A stretch of 64,000 nucleotides of DNA, taken from contig NZ_CABVGX010000027.1 of assembly GCF_902497625.1 (NCBI RefSeq), forward strand, positions 1 through 64,000, given 5' to 3'. This document shows positions 16,418 through 25,121 of this stretch, piece by piece. The notes below the pieces were generated by a model, which was given only the letters and a program-made list of their open reading frames with translations, had not been told where the DNA came from and searched no databases. Within the stretch, counting starts at the first letter, position 1. The number at the start of each line of letters is the position of its first letter. The position numbers and the translations under genes were made by a program. Origin of the DNA: Pseudomonas fluorescens (lineage in GTDB: Bacteria; Pseudomonadota; Gammaproteobacteria; Pseudomonadales; Pseudomonadaceae).

Positions 16418-17827
16418 AAGACTCGTCACTGCCGCCATCATCGCCCGACCAAAAAGCTCCGCGACCCGGTCGATTTCCGCAGCGGTGATGACCAGCGGCG
16501 GCAGGAAGCGCACCACACCGCCGTGCCGTCCGCCCAGCTCAAGAATCAAGCCACGCTTGAGGCATTCGCGCTGCACCAGCGGCGCGAGTCGGGGGAAAAT
16601 CGGGGGGTGACCTTGCACGTCCGCTGCACCGGTTGGATCGACCAGCTCCACACCGAGCATCAAGCCGCGCCCACGGATATCTCCCAACTGCGGGAAATTG
16701 CGCTGGAGAATGCGCAGGTGTTCGCTCAAGCGCTCTCCCATCGCCGCGGCGTGTTCGCAAATCTTGTGCTCAATCAGATAGCGCATCACCGCAGAGCCGG
16801 CCGCCATGGCCATCTGGTTGCCGCGAAAAGTCCCGGCGTGCGCGCCTGGCAGCCAGGTGTCGAGCCAGTCGCGGTAGACGACAACCGCCAGTGGCAGGCT
16901 GCCGCCGATGGCTTTGGACATCACCACGACGTCCGGAATGATCCCGGCGTGCTCGAAGGCGAACATCTTGCCGGTGCGCGCAAAACCGCTCTGGATTTCA
17001 TCGACGATCAGCGCCACACCGGCCTGTTCAGTGATACGCCGCACACCGCGCAACCAGTCGAGATCGGCCGGAATCACCCCGCCCTCGCCCTGCACGACTT
17101 CAACGATGACCGCCGCCGGCAACTGCACGCCGGCTTCGGGATCATTCAACAGGTTCTCCAGATAATTCAGATTGACCTGCACACCTTGCGCACCCCCGAG
17201 ACCAAACGGGCAGCGGTAATCGTAGGGATAGGGCATGAATTGCACGCCACTGCTGAGCAAGGCACCCAGCGGTTGCTTCGGACCCAGGCTGCCCATCAGA
17301 CTTAGTGAACCCTGGCTCATGCCATGGTAACCCCCTTGAAATGACAGCACAGTGCTGCGTCCGGTGGCGGTGCGCACCAGTTTCAGCGCGGCTTCCACCG
17401 CATCAGTGCCGGTGGGGCCGCAGAACTGAATTTTCGCTTCAACCGCCAGCTCCGGTGGCAGCAAGCCGAACAGATCCTGAACAAACTGATCCTTGACCGG
17501 GGTCGTCAGGTCGAGCGTGTGCAGCGGCAATCCATCGTTCAGCACTTGCCGGATCGCTTCGATCACCACCGGGTGGTTATGCCCCAATGCCAGCGTCCCG
17601 GCCCCTGCCAGGCAGTCTATGAATGTCCGGCCCTCGACATCTTCGACGTAAATACCCTTGGCGCGCTTGAGCGCAAGGGGGATACGTCGTGGGTAGCTAC
17701 GAGCGTTGGACTCCTGGCGACTCTGGCGCGCCAGCAACGGCGATTCGGTGAACTGATACAGCGTTTCGACCGGCGCCGAAGCGATCCGCGCCGACTGATC
17801 TTCCATCAGGCTGGTAGCCATTGACAT
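16415..17827 (-). CDS. pvdH: L-2,4-diaminobutyrate:2-oxoglutarate aminotransferase PvdH
   Basis: A 470-residue class III PLP aminotransferase that converts aspartate beta-semialdehyde to 2,4-diaminobutyrate, the third amino acid condensed by PvdL into the chromophore precursor. GAGTLALGHNHP, the cofactor region GPTGTDAVEAALK, SFQGGYHG, the VDEIQSGFARTG segment and the Schiff-base lysine in VMSKAIGGSLP are present. The open frame runs another 99 codons upstream, but GAGGGG precedes the ATG at 17827 and homology starts there. An exact IS box sits 36 bases before the start. Confidence 0.93.
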   Translation of the reverse strand: MSMATSLMEDQSARIASAPVETLYQFTESPLLARQSRQESNARSYPRRIPLALKRAKGIYVEDVEGRTFIDCLAGAGTLALGHNHPVVIEAIRQVLNDGLPLHTLDLTTPVKDQFVQDLFGLLPPELAVEAKIQFCGPTGTDAVEAALKLVRTATGRSTVLSFQGGYHGMSQGSLSLMGSLGPKQPLGALLSSGVQFMPYPYDYRCPFGLGGAQGVQVNLNYLENLLNDPEAGVQLPAAVIVEVVQGEGGVIPADLDWLRGVRRITEQAGVALIVDEIQSGFARTGKMFAFEHAGIIPDVVVMSKAIGGSLPLAVVVYRDWLDTWLPGAHAGTFRGNQMAMAAGSAVMRYLIEHKICEHAAAMGERLSEHLRILQRNFPQLGDIRGRGLMLGVELVDPTGAADVQGHPPIFPRLAPLVQRECLKRGLILELGGRHGGVVRFLPPLVITAAEIDRVAELFGRAMMAAVTSL

Positions 17828-17862
17828 CTTTCGACCCCTCGATAAGGTTTCCTGTTCTGGAA

Positions 17863-17886
17863 ACGCATCAGGGCAACGAGGATTTA
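17863..17886 (-). promoter_or_regulatory. IS box (PvdS promoter) of pvdH
   Basis: Minus strand: TAAAT (17882-17886), 16 bases, CGT (17863-17865). It is an exact match to the IS consensus and begins inside the last codons of the upstream GNAT gene, leaving a leader of about 30 bases. Confidence 0.87.
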
Positions 17887-18389
17887 GGCTCTTGATCGGG
17901 TTTGTGCACGGGCACAGGCAAGTCTTTGAACATTGGAATCGCCCGGAGCCCGCCGACCTGAAATGGAGAAGTGCCAGGCAGGTAACCCAGATGACGGTAA
18001 AAGGCTTCGCTGGTACGCGTGCTATTGAGTCGGACCTCGCGCAAACCCAGATCGGCCAGCCAGCGCTCAAGATCACTGACCAGCGCCTGCCCAACACCGC
18101 GGCGGAACCATTCCGGTTGCACATAGCAAAACTTAATCCTGCCGCTTGTCGCAGCCATCGCTACGCCGACTGGTTTGTCCTCCAGCAGGGCCAGGTTCAG
18201 GTACAGCCGCGGATCGGCAAGCCAGGCTTGCATGTGATCGGCGGTTTTATTGTGAGTCCACGTGGCGACGGTGTGCTGATCGTTACGATGATCGAGCGCA
18301 CAACCGACGCGAATGGAGCGTTCGATGATACGGCTTATGATGCCGGCGTCGGCAGAGGTGGCCTTGCAGATGCGAATAAGAGAGTTCAT
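17868..18389 (-). CDS. GNAT family N-acetyltransferase
   Basis: A 173-residue acetyltransferase. The acetyl-CoA-binding motif A is recognisable as VQPEWFRRGVGQALVSDLERW, with the pattern RxxGxG/A seen as RRGVGQA. The C-terminal SEAFYRHLGYLPG is the motif B region. The substrate is unknown. It is co-oriented with pvdH, 40 bases upstream, but pvdH has its own promoter within this gene's end, so the two need not be related in function. ATG at 18389. Confidence 0.8.
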   Translation of the reverse strand: MNSLIRICKATSADAGIISRIIERSIRVGCALDHRNDQHTVATWTHNKTADHMQAWLADPRLYLNLALLEDKPVGVAMAATSGRIKFCYVQPEWFRRGVGQALVSDLERWLADLGLREVRLNSTRTSEAFYRHLGYLPGTSPFQVGGLRAIPMFKDLPVPVHKPDQEPKSSLP

Positions 18390-18495
18390 GACGCTGCTGC
18401 CTCAATCCATTGAGAAAAAGCGGAGGCCGACAATAGCGCCGGTGGCAGCAGGAATACACCGCACAGAGGTTACATTTGATGTGCGACTCCGATCT

Positions 18496-18584
18496 GCAGG
18501 AGCAGAGCTTGCTCGCGAAAGCGGTGCATCAGGCAATGTTATGCTGAATGTAAAACCGCTATCGCGAGCAAGCTCGCTCCTACA
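18496..18584. repeat. paired REP elements (BIME)
   Basis: Two imperfect arms in inverted orientation, 18496-18525 (GCAGGAGC...GAAAGCGGT) and 18555-18584 (ACCGCTATCGCG...CTCCTACA), around a 29-base centre. This is a typical Pseudomonas extragenic palindromic pair. A further partial arm is at 18625-18637. Confidence 0.8.
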
Positions 18585-18638
18585 GGGATCGTAGTGATCT
18601 TTGATATCGAGGTGTACCGATCATTGCAGGAGCAGAGG

Positions 18639-19961
18639 TCAGACGGGTTGCAATGGCATGCTGAGTTCAACCCTCAGTCCATCCGGGCGGCTGTCGAAAT
18701 GCAGGGTGCAGCCGCAGCGCTGGACGATCGCTTGCACAATCGCCAGGCCCAGGCCGCAGCCGGTGCTTTGGCCGTTGCGCCAAAAACGTTGCGTCATGTG
18801 CTGTAAATCATCTTCCGGTATACCCGGCCCATGATCGCGCACCACGAATTGCACCCGGTCTGCGCTGGTTTCCAGGCTGAGTTCCACTGGCTGGTCGCCC
18901 GGGGTATGCCGCAGAGCGTTGTCCAGCAAGTTGCGCAGCGCCGCAATCGACAGCACGGCGGGCATTTGCACGGGAGCATCCGACAGCTTCGACGGTGGCT
19001 GGAACCTGATCCGTTGACGATCACCGTTTGCCGCGTCCTGGATCGCCAGTTTCGCCACCTGCTCGGCGCTGCAATGCACGCCGTCATCAAAGGACAAACT
19101 GCCCTCTACTCGCGCCAGCAACAGCAATTGCTCAAGGGTGCGGTGCAGACGATCGGCGCCCTCTTCGGCCCGCTCCAGCGACTGGTCACGTGCAGCGCCA
19201 TCGGTCATCCGTGCGACCTGCAGGTGCGTTTTGATCGCCGTCAGCGGGCTGCGTAATTCGTGGGCAGCGTCTCCCGTCAACCGGCGTTCGCGCTCGATGG
19301 CCTTGCCGATTCGCTGAAACAACTGGTTCTGAGTGTCCAGCAAAGGCTGCAGCTCACTGGGTAGCGGTTGAATCTGCAGCGGTTCCAGCGAGTCAGCACT
19401 GCGGCGCATCAAGGCATCACGCATGCGATTGAGCGGGGCCAGCCCCTGCCCGATTCCAAGCCAGAGCAAGCACAGACAACCCAGCAACGCCACAGCAACC
19501 GGCACCGAAGCGGCCAGCAGAATCGACATGTTGAGCGCTTCTCGCTCGATTTGCCGATCGGCAGTCGTGATGCGCAAATCCCCGCGAGCCAGGGTGAAGC
19601 TGCGCCATGGCGCGCCGTCTATCATCTGATCGTGAAAGCCCATTTTCTCGGCTTCCAGGGTTTGTTGAGGATCGGTGTGGCTGCGCGCCAGAATTTCACC
19701 CCGCAACGAGCTGACCTGACAGGCCATGCCGCCCGGAAGATCCAGCTGTTCGGCACTGACCCGAGTCCCTTCACCATTGCTCGGCAGCGCCGGTAATTGC
19801 TCCATTAACCCGGCAACCATGCGCGCGGAAGCCACCAAGCGTTGATCAAGGGAAAACATCATCTGATTGCGCAAATCGCTGAGCATCCAGGCCGCAGCCA
19901 ACGCCCAGATCAGCGCGAAAGCGGCGCCGAGGGTCAGACTCAAGCGCAAACGCAGGCTCAT
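18639..19961 (-). CDS. dsbS: sensor histidine kinase (DsbS-like)
   Basis: A 440-residue membrane kinase. Helix 1 is near residues 5-27, a periplasmic sensor follows to about 150, helix 2 is LLAASVPVAVALLGCLCLLWLG, then a linker and the HisKA domain with phospho-acceptor His in DAAHELRSPLTAIK (about residue 234). The ATPase boxes are LRNLLDNALRHTP (N), DHGPGIPEDD (G1) and GCGLGLAIV (G2). The response-regulator stop overlaps its ATG (TGATG); a GTG one codon earlier is an alternative start. The name comes from synteny with the P. aeruginosa copper-responsive DsbRS pair beside dsbDEG and is less certain than the family. Confidence 0.85.
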   Translation of the reverse strand: MSLRLRLSLTLGAAFALIWALAAAWMLSDLRNQMMFSLDQRLVASARMVAGLMEQLPALPSNGEGTRVSAEQLDLPGGMACQVSSLRGEILARSHTDPQQTLEAEKMGFHDQMIDGAPWRSFTLARGDLRITTADRQIEREALNMSILLAASVPVAVALLGCLCLLWLGIGQGLAPLNRMRDALMRRSADSLEPLQIQPLPSELQPLLDTQNQLFQRIGKAIERERRLTGDAAHELRSPLTAIKTHLQVARMTDGAARDQSLERAEEGADRLHRTLEQLLLLARVEGSLSFDDGVHCSAEQVAKLAIQDAANGDRQRIRFQPPSKLSDAPVQMPAVLSIAALRNLLDNALRHTPGDQPVELSLETSADRVQFVVRDHGPGIPEDDLQHMTQRFWRNGQSTGCGLGLAIVQAIVQRCGCTLHFDSRPDGLRVELSMPLQPV

Positions 19962-20641
19962 CACTTCGACTCGTCCCCATTGTCGGCCGGCCCCAGGCGA
20001 TAACCGAGGCCGCGCACCGTTTCGACAATGCCGTTGCCGAGTTTGCGCCGAAGGTGATGGATGTGCACGTTGAGGGCGTTGCTCTCCAGTTCGTCGCTGA
20101 ATCCGTAGACACTGTCTTTGAGCTGTTCAGTGGAAAGGACCCGACCGCGATTGTGCAGCAGGGCCTGCAGTAGCGATTGTTCACGCCGCGAGAGGTCGAC
20201 GGGCTGACCACCGAGCAAGGTTTCACGGCTGCTCGGGTTGTACGTCAGACGACCATGCTCGATCAGGTTGACACTGCGACCTGCCACTCGCCGCAACAAG
20301 GTATGCAGACGCGCGGCAAGTTCGCGCAGGTCGAATGGCTTGAGCAAGTAATCGTCGGCGCCCGCCTGCAAACCATCAACACGGTCAGTGACAGAGTCTC
20401 GTGCCGTCAAGATCAATACCGGAATCTCCAGGCCACCGTGCCGCAACTGCTGGAGCAACCTGAGTCCGTCCTCATCGGGAAGTCCGAGATCAAGCACCAT
20501 CACATCAAATTCGGCGACCTTGAGCATTGCCCGTGCAGCTGACGCTGTGGCCACATGCTCTACCGTCAGGCCCTGAGCGGTAAGGCCGGCGACGATGCCG
20601 CTGGCGATCAGCTCATCGTCTTCGCAAACCAATACGTGCAT
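19961..20641 (-). CDS. dsbR: OmpR-family response regulator (DsbR-like)
   Basis: A 226-residue regulator. The receiver has acidic residues Glu7-Asp8-Asp9, phosphorylation site Asp51 (VLDLGLPDEDG) and the conserved Lys in LLKPFD. The C-terminal winged helix holds RREQSLLQALL, VHIHHLRRKLG and the terminal hairpin VRGLGYRL. It is QseB/PmrA-like. Beyond it lie a putative binding site (20683-20698) and, after an intervening gene, dsbD with a matching site. In P. aeruginosa DsbR activates dsbDEG under copper stress. The target here is inferred from location. Confidence 0.87.
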   Translation of the reverse strand: MHVLVCEDDELIASGIVAGLTAQGLTVEHVATASAARAMLKVAEFDVMVLDLGLPDEDGLRLLQQLRHGGLEIPVLILTARDSVTDRVDGLQAGADDYLLKPFDLRELAARLHTLLRRVAGRSVNLIEHGRLTYNPSSRETLLGGQPVDLSRREQSLLQALLHNRGRVLSTEQLKDSVYGFSDELESNALNVHIHHLRRKLGNGIVETVRGLGYRLGPADNGDESK

Positions 20642-20682
20642 TGAAAGCTTCCTGCGTAAAAAAGCGATTGAAGCAAGCGAGC

Positions 20683-20698
20683 ATTAAGCCGTGATTAT
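20683..20698 (-). promoter_or_regulatory. putative DsbR box before dsbR
   Basis: Minus strand: TAAT (20694-20697) and TAAT (20683-20686) repeat 11 bases apart, reading ATA-N8-TTAA. It differs by one base from the TTA-N8-TTAA pattern found before dsbD and lies about 45 bases upstream of the dsbR start. An 11-base direct-repeat spacing is normal for OmpR-family dimers. Function is inferred. Confidence 0.4.
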
Positions 20699-20908
20699 GG
20701 CAAAGTCCTTGGCTGACGAGTAGCACCTGTTGTTCAGGTGAATTTTCCACATCCCAAACTATTCAAATCAATTCTAACTGAACGCAACTTCCACAGCTTC
20801 CAACAGAAACAAAACTCAACAACAAATATATCCACAAATTAAAACTTAGGGATAACCTGAATCTGCATCAAACTCTAATAGTAAACAAATTAAAAAACCA
20901 ACCATCAC
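20699..20908. other. AT-rich intergenic stretch before the hemopexin-repeat gene
   Basis: About 210 bases markedly richer in A and T than the surrounding DNA, with many A runs. No gene, palindrome or clear promoter is visible. The base composition suggests that this stretch and the following gene arrived together from elsewhere. Confidence 0.5.
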
Positions 20909-21628
20909 ATGAACGGATTCGTGACCATGAACACACTTGAAAATTTTGTGGCCGTCGACTGGCGCGCAGGAAAGGACAAGATTTATTTCTTCTTCAAGGA
21001 CACCAACACTTATTCGCGCTTTGACATCGCCGAAGACAGAGTAGAAGACGGCTACCCCAAAGGGATCGATCAGCGTGACTGGGGCGACTTTCATCCGTAT
21101 GCCAAACACCTCCTTTTCGGGTTTGCAACCTCAGGCATCGACATTACGACTGCCTTTGACTTTGATTCCGACAGCCTCTGGCTGTTCTTCTACAAGGACG
21201 GTATTCCAACAGTTTGTAAATACGATCAGGATGACAATCGGGTAGAAATCATTACCAGCGTGGCGAAATCCATCTGGCATCCTATTCTTCCGCATTTTGA
21301 TCAAATTATAACCGGGACATTCAAGTCTTCCGCCCTGCACCCTCGTCGATTTCATTTTCTGCTGAAGGATGGCAAGTCCATCTACCTTGATCTACACCGA
21401 TCCAAACCGGCGTCATTGAAAGTGTTCGACAAAACGTTGCCGGGACTTGCTCCTCATAAGGACCTGATTATTACGGCCGTGCAAAACGACCGAACACTGG
21501 CCGACAGCCACTATTACGTCTTTCTCACGCAGAATCGGTATATGCGCTATGACCTTCCCAATCTGAGACTTCTGGCCGGGCCGCTTCGAGTCAGTGATGT
21601 CACCTGGCCAGGGCTGCTGCGCGTTTGA
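20909..21628 (+). CDS. hemopexin-repeat protein (photopexin-like)
   Basis: A 239-residue protein made of four repeats of about 50 residues. Each has an aromatic strand (KIYFFFKDTNTYSRFD; LWLFFYKDG; RFHFLLKDGKSIYLDL; YYVFLTQNRYMRYD) followed by a loop ending in a W/L-P-G-L-type turn (final VTWPGLL). This is the pattern of a four-bladed hemopexin propeller, as in photopexins of Photorhabdus. There is no signal peptide, so it appears cytosolic or exported by another route. Two ATGs, 20909 and 20927, are possible and neither has a Shine-Dalgarno match. Base composition is lower in GC than neighbouring genes. It separates dsbR from dsbD. The ligand is unknown. Confidence 0.72.
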   Translation: MNGFVTMNTLENFVAVDWRAGKDKIYFFFKDTNTYSRFDIAEDRVEDGYPKGIDQRDWGDFHPYAKHLLFGFATSGIDITTAFDFDSDSLWLFFYKDGIPTVCKYDQDDNRVEIITSVAKSIWHPILPHFDQIITGTFKSSALHPRRFHFLLKDGKSIYLDLHRSKPASLKVFDKTLPGLAPHKDLIITAVQNDRTLADSHYYVFLTQNRYMRYDLPNLRLLAGPLRVSDVTWPGLLRV

Positions 21629-21671
21629 GTAGTCACCTGTTGAAACACGATCACGCTCGCAGTGGAGCAAA

Positions 21672-21690
21672 GTTAATCGGAGGTTAATCG
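21672..21690 (+). promoter_or_regulatory. putative DsbR box before dsbD
   Basis: A perfect direct repeat, GTTAATCG at 21672-21679 and at 21683-21690, 11 bases apart, which also reads TTA-N8-TTAA. As I recall, that is the reported DsbR footprint pattern in P. aeruginosa. It lies about 50 bases before the dsbD ATG. Confidence 0.6.
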
Positions 21691-21738
21691 CGCGCCCCCA
21701 TCGTGCACTGCAATTGCACAGGGACAAGGCTCTCACCA

Positions 21739-23475
21739 ATGCGTCAGCTATTCTTCATTTTTGCTCTTCTGGTCTCCGGCCTGGCTCAGGCCGGGGGCAA
21801 TCCGTTTGAAACCAAACCCGATTTCCTTGCGGTAGATAAAGCGTTCACTTTCACCTCAGAACGTCTCGAATCAGGGGAAACGCAGCTTTATTGGCAAATC
21901 GCCGACGGCTATTACCTCTATCAGCAGCGTCTGAAATTCGACGGTTTGTCGAAGGACCACACCCCCGCACTACCAACGGGGGAGTCGCACAGCGACGAGT
22001 TTTTTGGCGAACAGCAAGTTTACCGGCAAGGTCTTGAGCTAAAGATCCCGGCCGGTGCCACAGGCCAGATCAAAGTCGGTTTCCAGGGCTGTGCGGATGC
22101 TGGCCTCTGTTATCCGCCGCAGACCAAGATTGTGGAACTGGGCGGAATGCCCGGCGCATCGACAGTCGCGCAGGCACCGGATGAAGCATTAGCCAGCGGC
22201 TTGCAGCAACGCGCACTGGGCTGGAGTTTGCTGGTGTTCTTCGGCCTCGGCCTGTTGCTGGCGTTCACCCCTTGCACCTTACCGATGTTGCCGATCCTCG
22301 CAGGCTTGGTCGTTGGCAGTGGCGCCTCACCTAAACGCGGGTTCGCCCTGGCGAGCAGTTATGTCGTCAGCATGGCGCTGGTGTACGCAGGGCTGGGCGT
22401 ATTGGCGGCACTGCTCGGGGCAAACCTGCAGGCACTGTTGCAGAATCCATGGTTGCTCGGCACGTTCGCGGCGGTGTTTGTGTTGCTGGCGCTGCCGATG
22501 TTCGGCTTCTTCGAACTTCAATTACCGGTGGCCGTGCGTGATCGACTGGAAAATGTCTCGCGCGGTCAGCGCGGTGGCAGCCTGATCGGGGCCGGTGTGT
22601 TAGGCGCCGTATCCGGTTTGCTGGTCGGACCGTGCATGACCGCCCCACTGGCAGGCGCGCTGCTCTATATAGCGCAAAGTGGCAACGCGCTGCACGGTGG
22701 CTTGATCCTGTTTGCCATGGGCATCGGGATGGGTGTTCCGCTGCTGCTGCTGGTGACCGTGGGCAATCGCTTCCTGCCCAAACCCGGCGCCTGGATGAAC
22801 CTGCTCAAAGGCGTATTCGGTTTTCTGTTCCTGGCCACCGCACTGTTGATGGTGCGTCCGCTACTGGACGAATCGCTGTGGATTGGACTGTGCGGCGCAT
22901 TGCTGTTGATCGCCGCTTACAGTGCGTGGAAGCAGTCGGAGGGGTTCGGGCGCGTCGCCCATCTGTTCGGCGCCAGTGCACTGCTGATGGGGTTATGGGG
23001 CAGCTTGTTGATGATCGGCGCGGCAGGTGGCAGCGGCGAACTGTTCCAGCCCCTGCAGGTGTTCAACGCTTCGAAAGCGAGCACGCTCACACGCCCGGTG
23101 GGTCACGACGCATTCACCACGATCAAGGATCCGGCAGCGCTGCAAAAGGAATTGGACGCCGCTAAGGCGCAAGGTCAGTGGGTACTGCTGGACTACTATG
23201 CCGACTGGTGTGTCTCGTGCAAAGTCATGGAAAAGCAGGTATTCGCCAAACCCGAAGTCCTCGACGCACTGAGTGAAGTGCGCTTGCTGCGCCTCGACGT
23301 GACCGCCGACAATGTCGCCAGCCGCGAATTGCTCAGCCGCTTTAAAGTGCCGGGACCGCCAAGCTTCCTCTGGCTTGGCGCCGACGGTGAAGAGCGACGC
23401 AGTAAACGCATCACTGGCGAAGTCGATGCCAAAACATTCCTGCAACGCTGGACCACCACCCGAGACGCCCGTTAA
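21739..23475 (+). CDS. dsbD: thiol:disulfide interchange protein DsbD
   Basis: A 578-residue inner-membrane protein that carries electrons from cytosolic thioredoxin to periplasmic thiol proteins. It has a signal peptide (LLVSGLAQA), then the periplasmic alpha domain with the CADAGLCYPP redox cysteines, eight membrane helices with CTLPMLP and GPCMTAPL, and a C-terminal thioredoxin-like domain with YADWCVSCKVME. All three Cys pairs are thus present. The upstream-extended frame (12 codons) is rejected because the signal peptide starts at MRQLFF. This is the first gene of dsbDEG. Its stop overlaps the next ATG. Confidence 0.95.
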   Translation: MRQLFFIFALLVSGLAQAGGNPFETKPDFLAVDKAFTFTSERLESGETQLYWQIADGYYLYQQRLKFDGLSKDHTPALPTGESHSDEFFGEQQVYRQGLELKIPAGATGQIKVGFQGCADAGLCYPPQTKIVELGGMPGASTVAQAPDEALASGLQQRALGWSLLVFFGLGLLLAFTPCTLPMLPILAGLVVGSGASPKRGFALASSYVVSMALVYAGLGVLAALLGANLQALLQNPWLLGTFAAVFVLLALPMFGFFELQLPVAVRDRLENVSRGQRGGSLIGAGVLGAVSGLLVGPCMTAPLAGALLYIAQSGNALHGGLILFAMGIGMGVPLLLLVTVGNRFLPKPGAWMNLLKGVFGFLFLATALLMVRPLLDESLWIGLCGALLLIAAYSAWKQSEGFGRVAHLFGASALLMGLWGSLLMIGAAGGSGELFQPLQVFNASKASTLTRPVGHDAFTTIKDPAALQKELDAAKAQGQWVLLDYYADWCVSCKVMEKQVFAKPEVLDALSEVRLLRLDVTADNVASRELLSRFKVPGPPSFLWLGADGEERRSKRITGEVDAKTFLQRWTTTRDAR

Positions 23476-24341
23476 TGCTGACCTTTACCCTCGGCACCTT
23501 CGCCATTGCGCTCAACCATCTGCTGCTGATCAGTGCCTTGGCGCTGGCGACTTTTGTCGGCTGGCGAACGGCCAAACGCGGTGGCGAAAACCCCGAGTCG
23601 GCGCTGTTCAGCTTGTTTCTGCTCGGCATGCTGGCGGCACGAATCAGTTTCGTGGCCATGTACTGGACGCATTACCGTGATGATCCGTGGCAGATGATCG
23701 ATGTGCGCGACGGCGGTTTTCTTGCCTGGCCGGGTGTGCTTGCGCTGCTGCTCGGCGCTTTGTATCGCGGCTGGCGTCGTCCTGGCTTGCGTCGTCCGTT
23801 GGGCTTCGGCGTGGCCAGCGGCGTCGCCTTCTGGTTGCTGGCAACCTTCTCTCTGACGATTTACGAACAAGGCACGCGTCTGCCGGAAATCACCCTGCGC
23901 AATGCCGCCGGGGACACCGTGCAATTGGCGGATTACAAGGGCGGGCCGCTGGTCATTAACCTCTGGGCGACCTGGTGTCCGCCCTGTCGCCGGGAAATGC
24001 CGGTACTGGAGAACGCGCAGATGCAGCGCCCGGACCTGACTTTTCTGTTCGTCAATCAGGCGGAAAGCATGCAAAGCGTCGCCACCTATCTGGAAACCCA
24101 AGGCCTTAGCCTGAGCAACGTGCTGTTCGACGGCAGTGGCCGCCTGGGCCAGGCCGTGGGTTCGATGGCTTTGCCGACTACGCTGTTCTATAACCCCGAC
24201 GGCCGGCTGCTGGGCAGCCATCTGGGCGAATTGTCGGAAGCCAGTCTGGCCCGCGCCCTGGAAAATTTCGACAGCCTCCCTGCTGCCACACCGGCCACCT
24301 CTTCAAGGAAAACACCATGCCCCGCTTCCGCCACCTGCTGA
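23475..24341 (+). CDS. dsbE: membrane-anchored TlpA/DsbE-like thioredoxin
   Basis: A 288-residue protein. The N-terminal half holds about four hydrophobic helices including a prolipoprotein-transferase-like segment. The C-terminal half is a TlpA-type thioredoxin domain with ATWCPPCRREMPVLE (redox CPPC near residue 168) and cis-proline in MALPTTLFY. The domain should face the periplasm and receive electrons from DsbD. TAATG overlap with dsbD, and a 25-base overlap with dsbG. The symbol follows the dsbDEG naming in P. aeruginosa, although the protein is not a classical CcmG. Confidence 0.82.
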   Translation: MLTFTLGTFAIALNHLLLISALALATFVGWRTAKRGGENPESALFSLFLLGMLAARISFVAMYWTHYRDDPWQMIDVRDGGFLAWPGVLALLLGALYRGWRRPGLRRPLGFGVASGVAFWLLATFSLTIYEQGTRLPEITLRNAAGDTVQLADYKGGPLVINLWATWCPPCRREMPVLENAQMQRPDLTFLFVNQAESMQSVATYLETQGLSLSNVLFDGSGRLGQAVGSMALPTTLFYNPDGRLLGSHLGELSEASLARALENFDSLPAATPATSSRKTPCPASATC

Positions 24342-25087
24342 TGCTGACCCTGAGCGCAGCGATTCTTCATCTGCCTTCGCTGCAGGCCGCCGAAGAACTG
24401 CCTGACGCGATCAAAAAAATCGAAGCCAAGGGTGCCAAAATCGTCGGCCAGTTCGACGCCCCCGACGGTTTGCGCGGTTATGCCGCGCAGTACCAGAACC
24501 GTGGCATGGCGCTGTACCTGACGCCGGATGGCAAACACGTATTGCTGGGCAATCTGTTTGATGCCGATGGCAATGACCTGAGCAGCGAGCCTTTGCAGAA
24601 GCTGGTCTACGCGCCGATGTCGAAAGAAGTCCTGGCCAAGATGGAAGCCAGCAGCTGGATCGCCGATGGCAACAAGGACGCGCCGCGCATCGTTTACATG
24701 TTCAGCGATCCGAACTGCCCTTATTGCAACATGTTCTGGGAACAGGCCAGGCCGTGGGTGAAGGCGGGCAAAGTGCAGCTGCGACACATCATGGTCGGCA
24801 TCATTCGCGAGGACAGTCCGGGCAAATCGGCTGCGTTGCTCGCGGCCAAGGATCCCCAGAAAGCCCTGCAAGACCACGAAGGTGCCGGCAAGGCCAGCCA
24901 GTTGAAAGCGCTAAAGGAAGTGCCACCGGCGATCCAGGCGAAACTGGCGGCGAACATGCAGTTGATGGAAGAGCTGGAGTTGTCTGCCACCCCGGCGATT
25001 TTCTATGTGGACGACAAGGGCGAGTTGCAGCAGCAACAAGGCGCTCCGTCGCCGGATAAGCTGGTGAAGATTCTCGGGCCGAAGTAG
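24317..25087 (+). CDS. dsbG: periplasmic thiol:disulfide interchange protein DsbG
   Basis: A 256-residue secreted protein with a signal peptide ending near PSLQAA, an N-terminal dimerisation domain of DsbC/DsbG type, and a thioredoxin fold with FSDPNCPYCNMFWEQ (CPYC near residue 135). The cis-proline loop reads SATPAIFY. It reduces sulphenylated or misoxidised periplasmic proteins and is recycled by DsbD. AAGGA precedes the ATG, which lies inside the upstream gene. It is the last gene of the operon, followed by REP repeats. Confidence 0.92.
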   Translation: MPRFRHLLMLTLSAAILHLPSLQAAEELPDAIKKIEAKGAKIVGQFDAPDGLRGYAAQYQNRGMALYLTPDGKHVLLGNLFDADGNDLSSEPLQKLVYAPMSKEVLAKMEASSWIADGNKDAPRIVYMFSDPNCPYCNMFWEQARPWVKAGKVQLRHIMVGIIREDSPGKSAALLAAKDPQKALQDHEGAGKASQLKALKEVPPAIQAKLAANMQLMEELELSATPAIFYVDDKGELQQQQGAPSPDKLVKILGPK

Positions 25088-25121
25088 GTCCTCTGAGACA
25101 TTGCGAAACCTCGCTGGCCCC

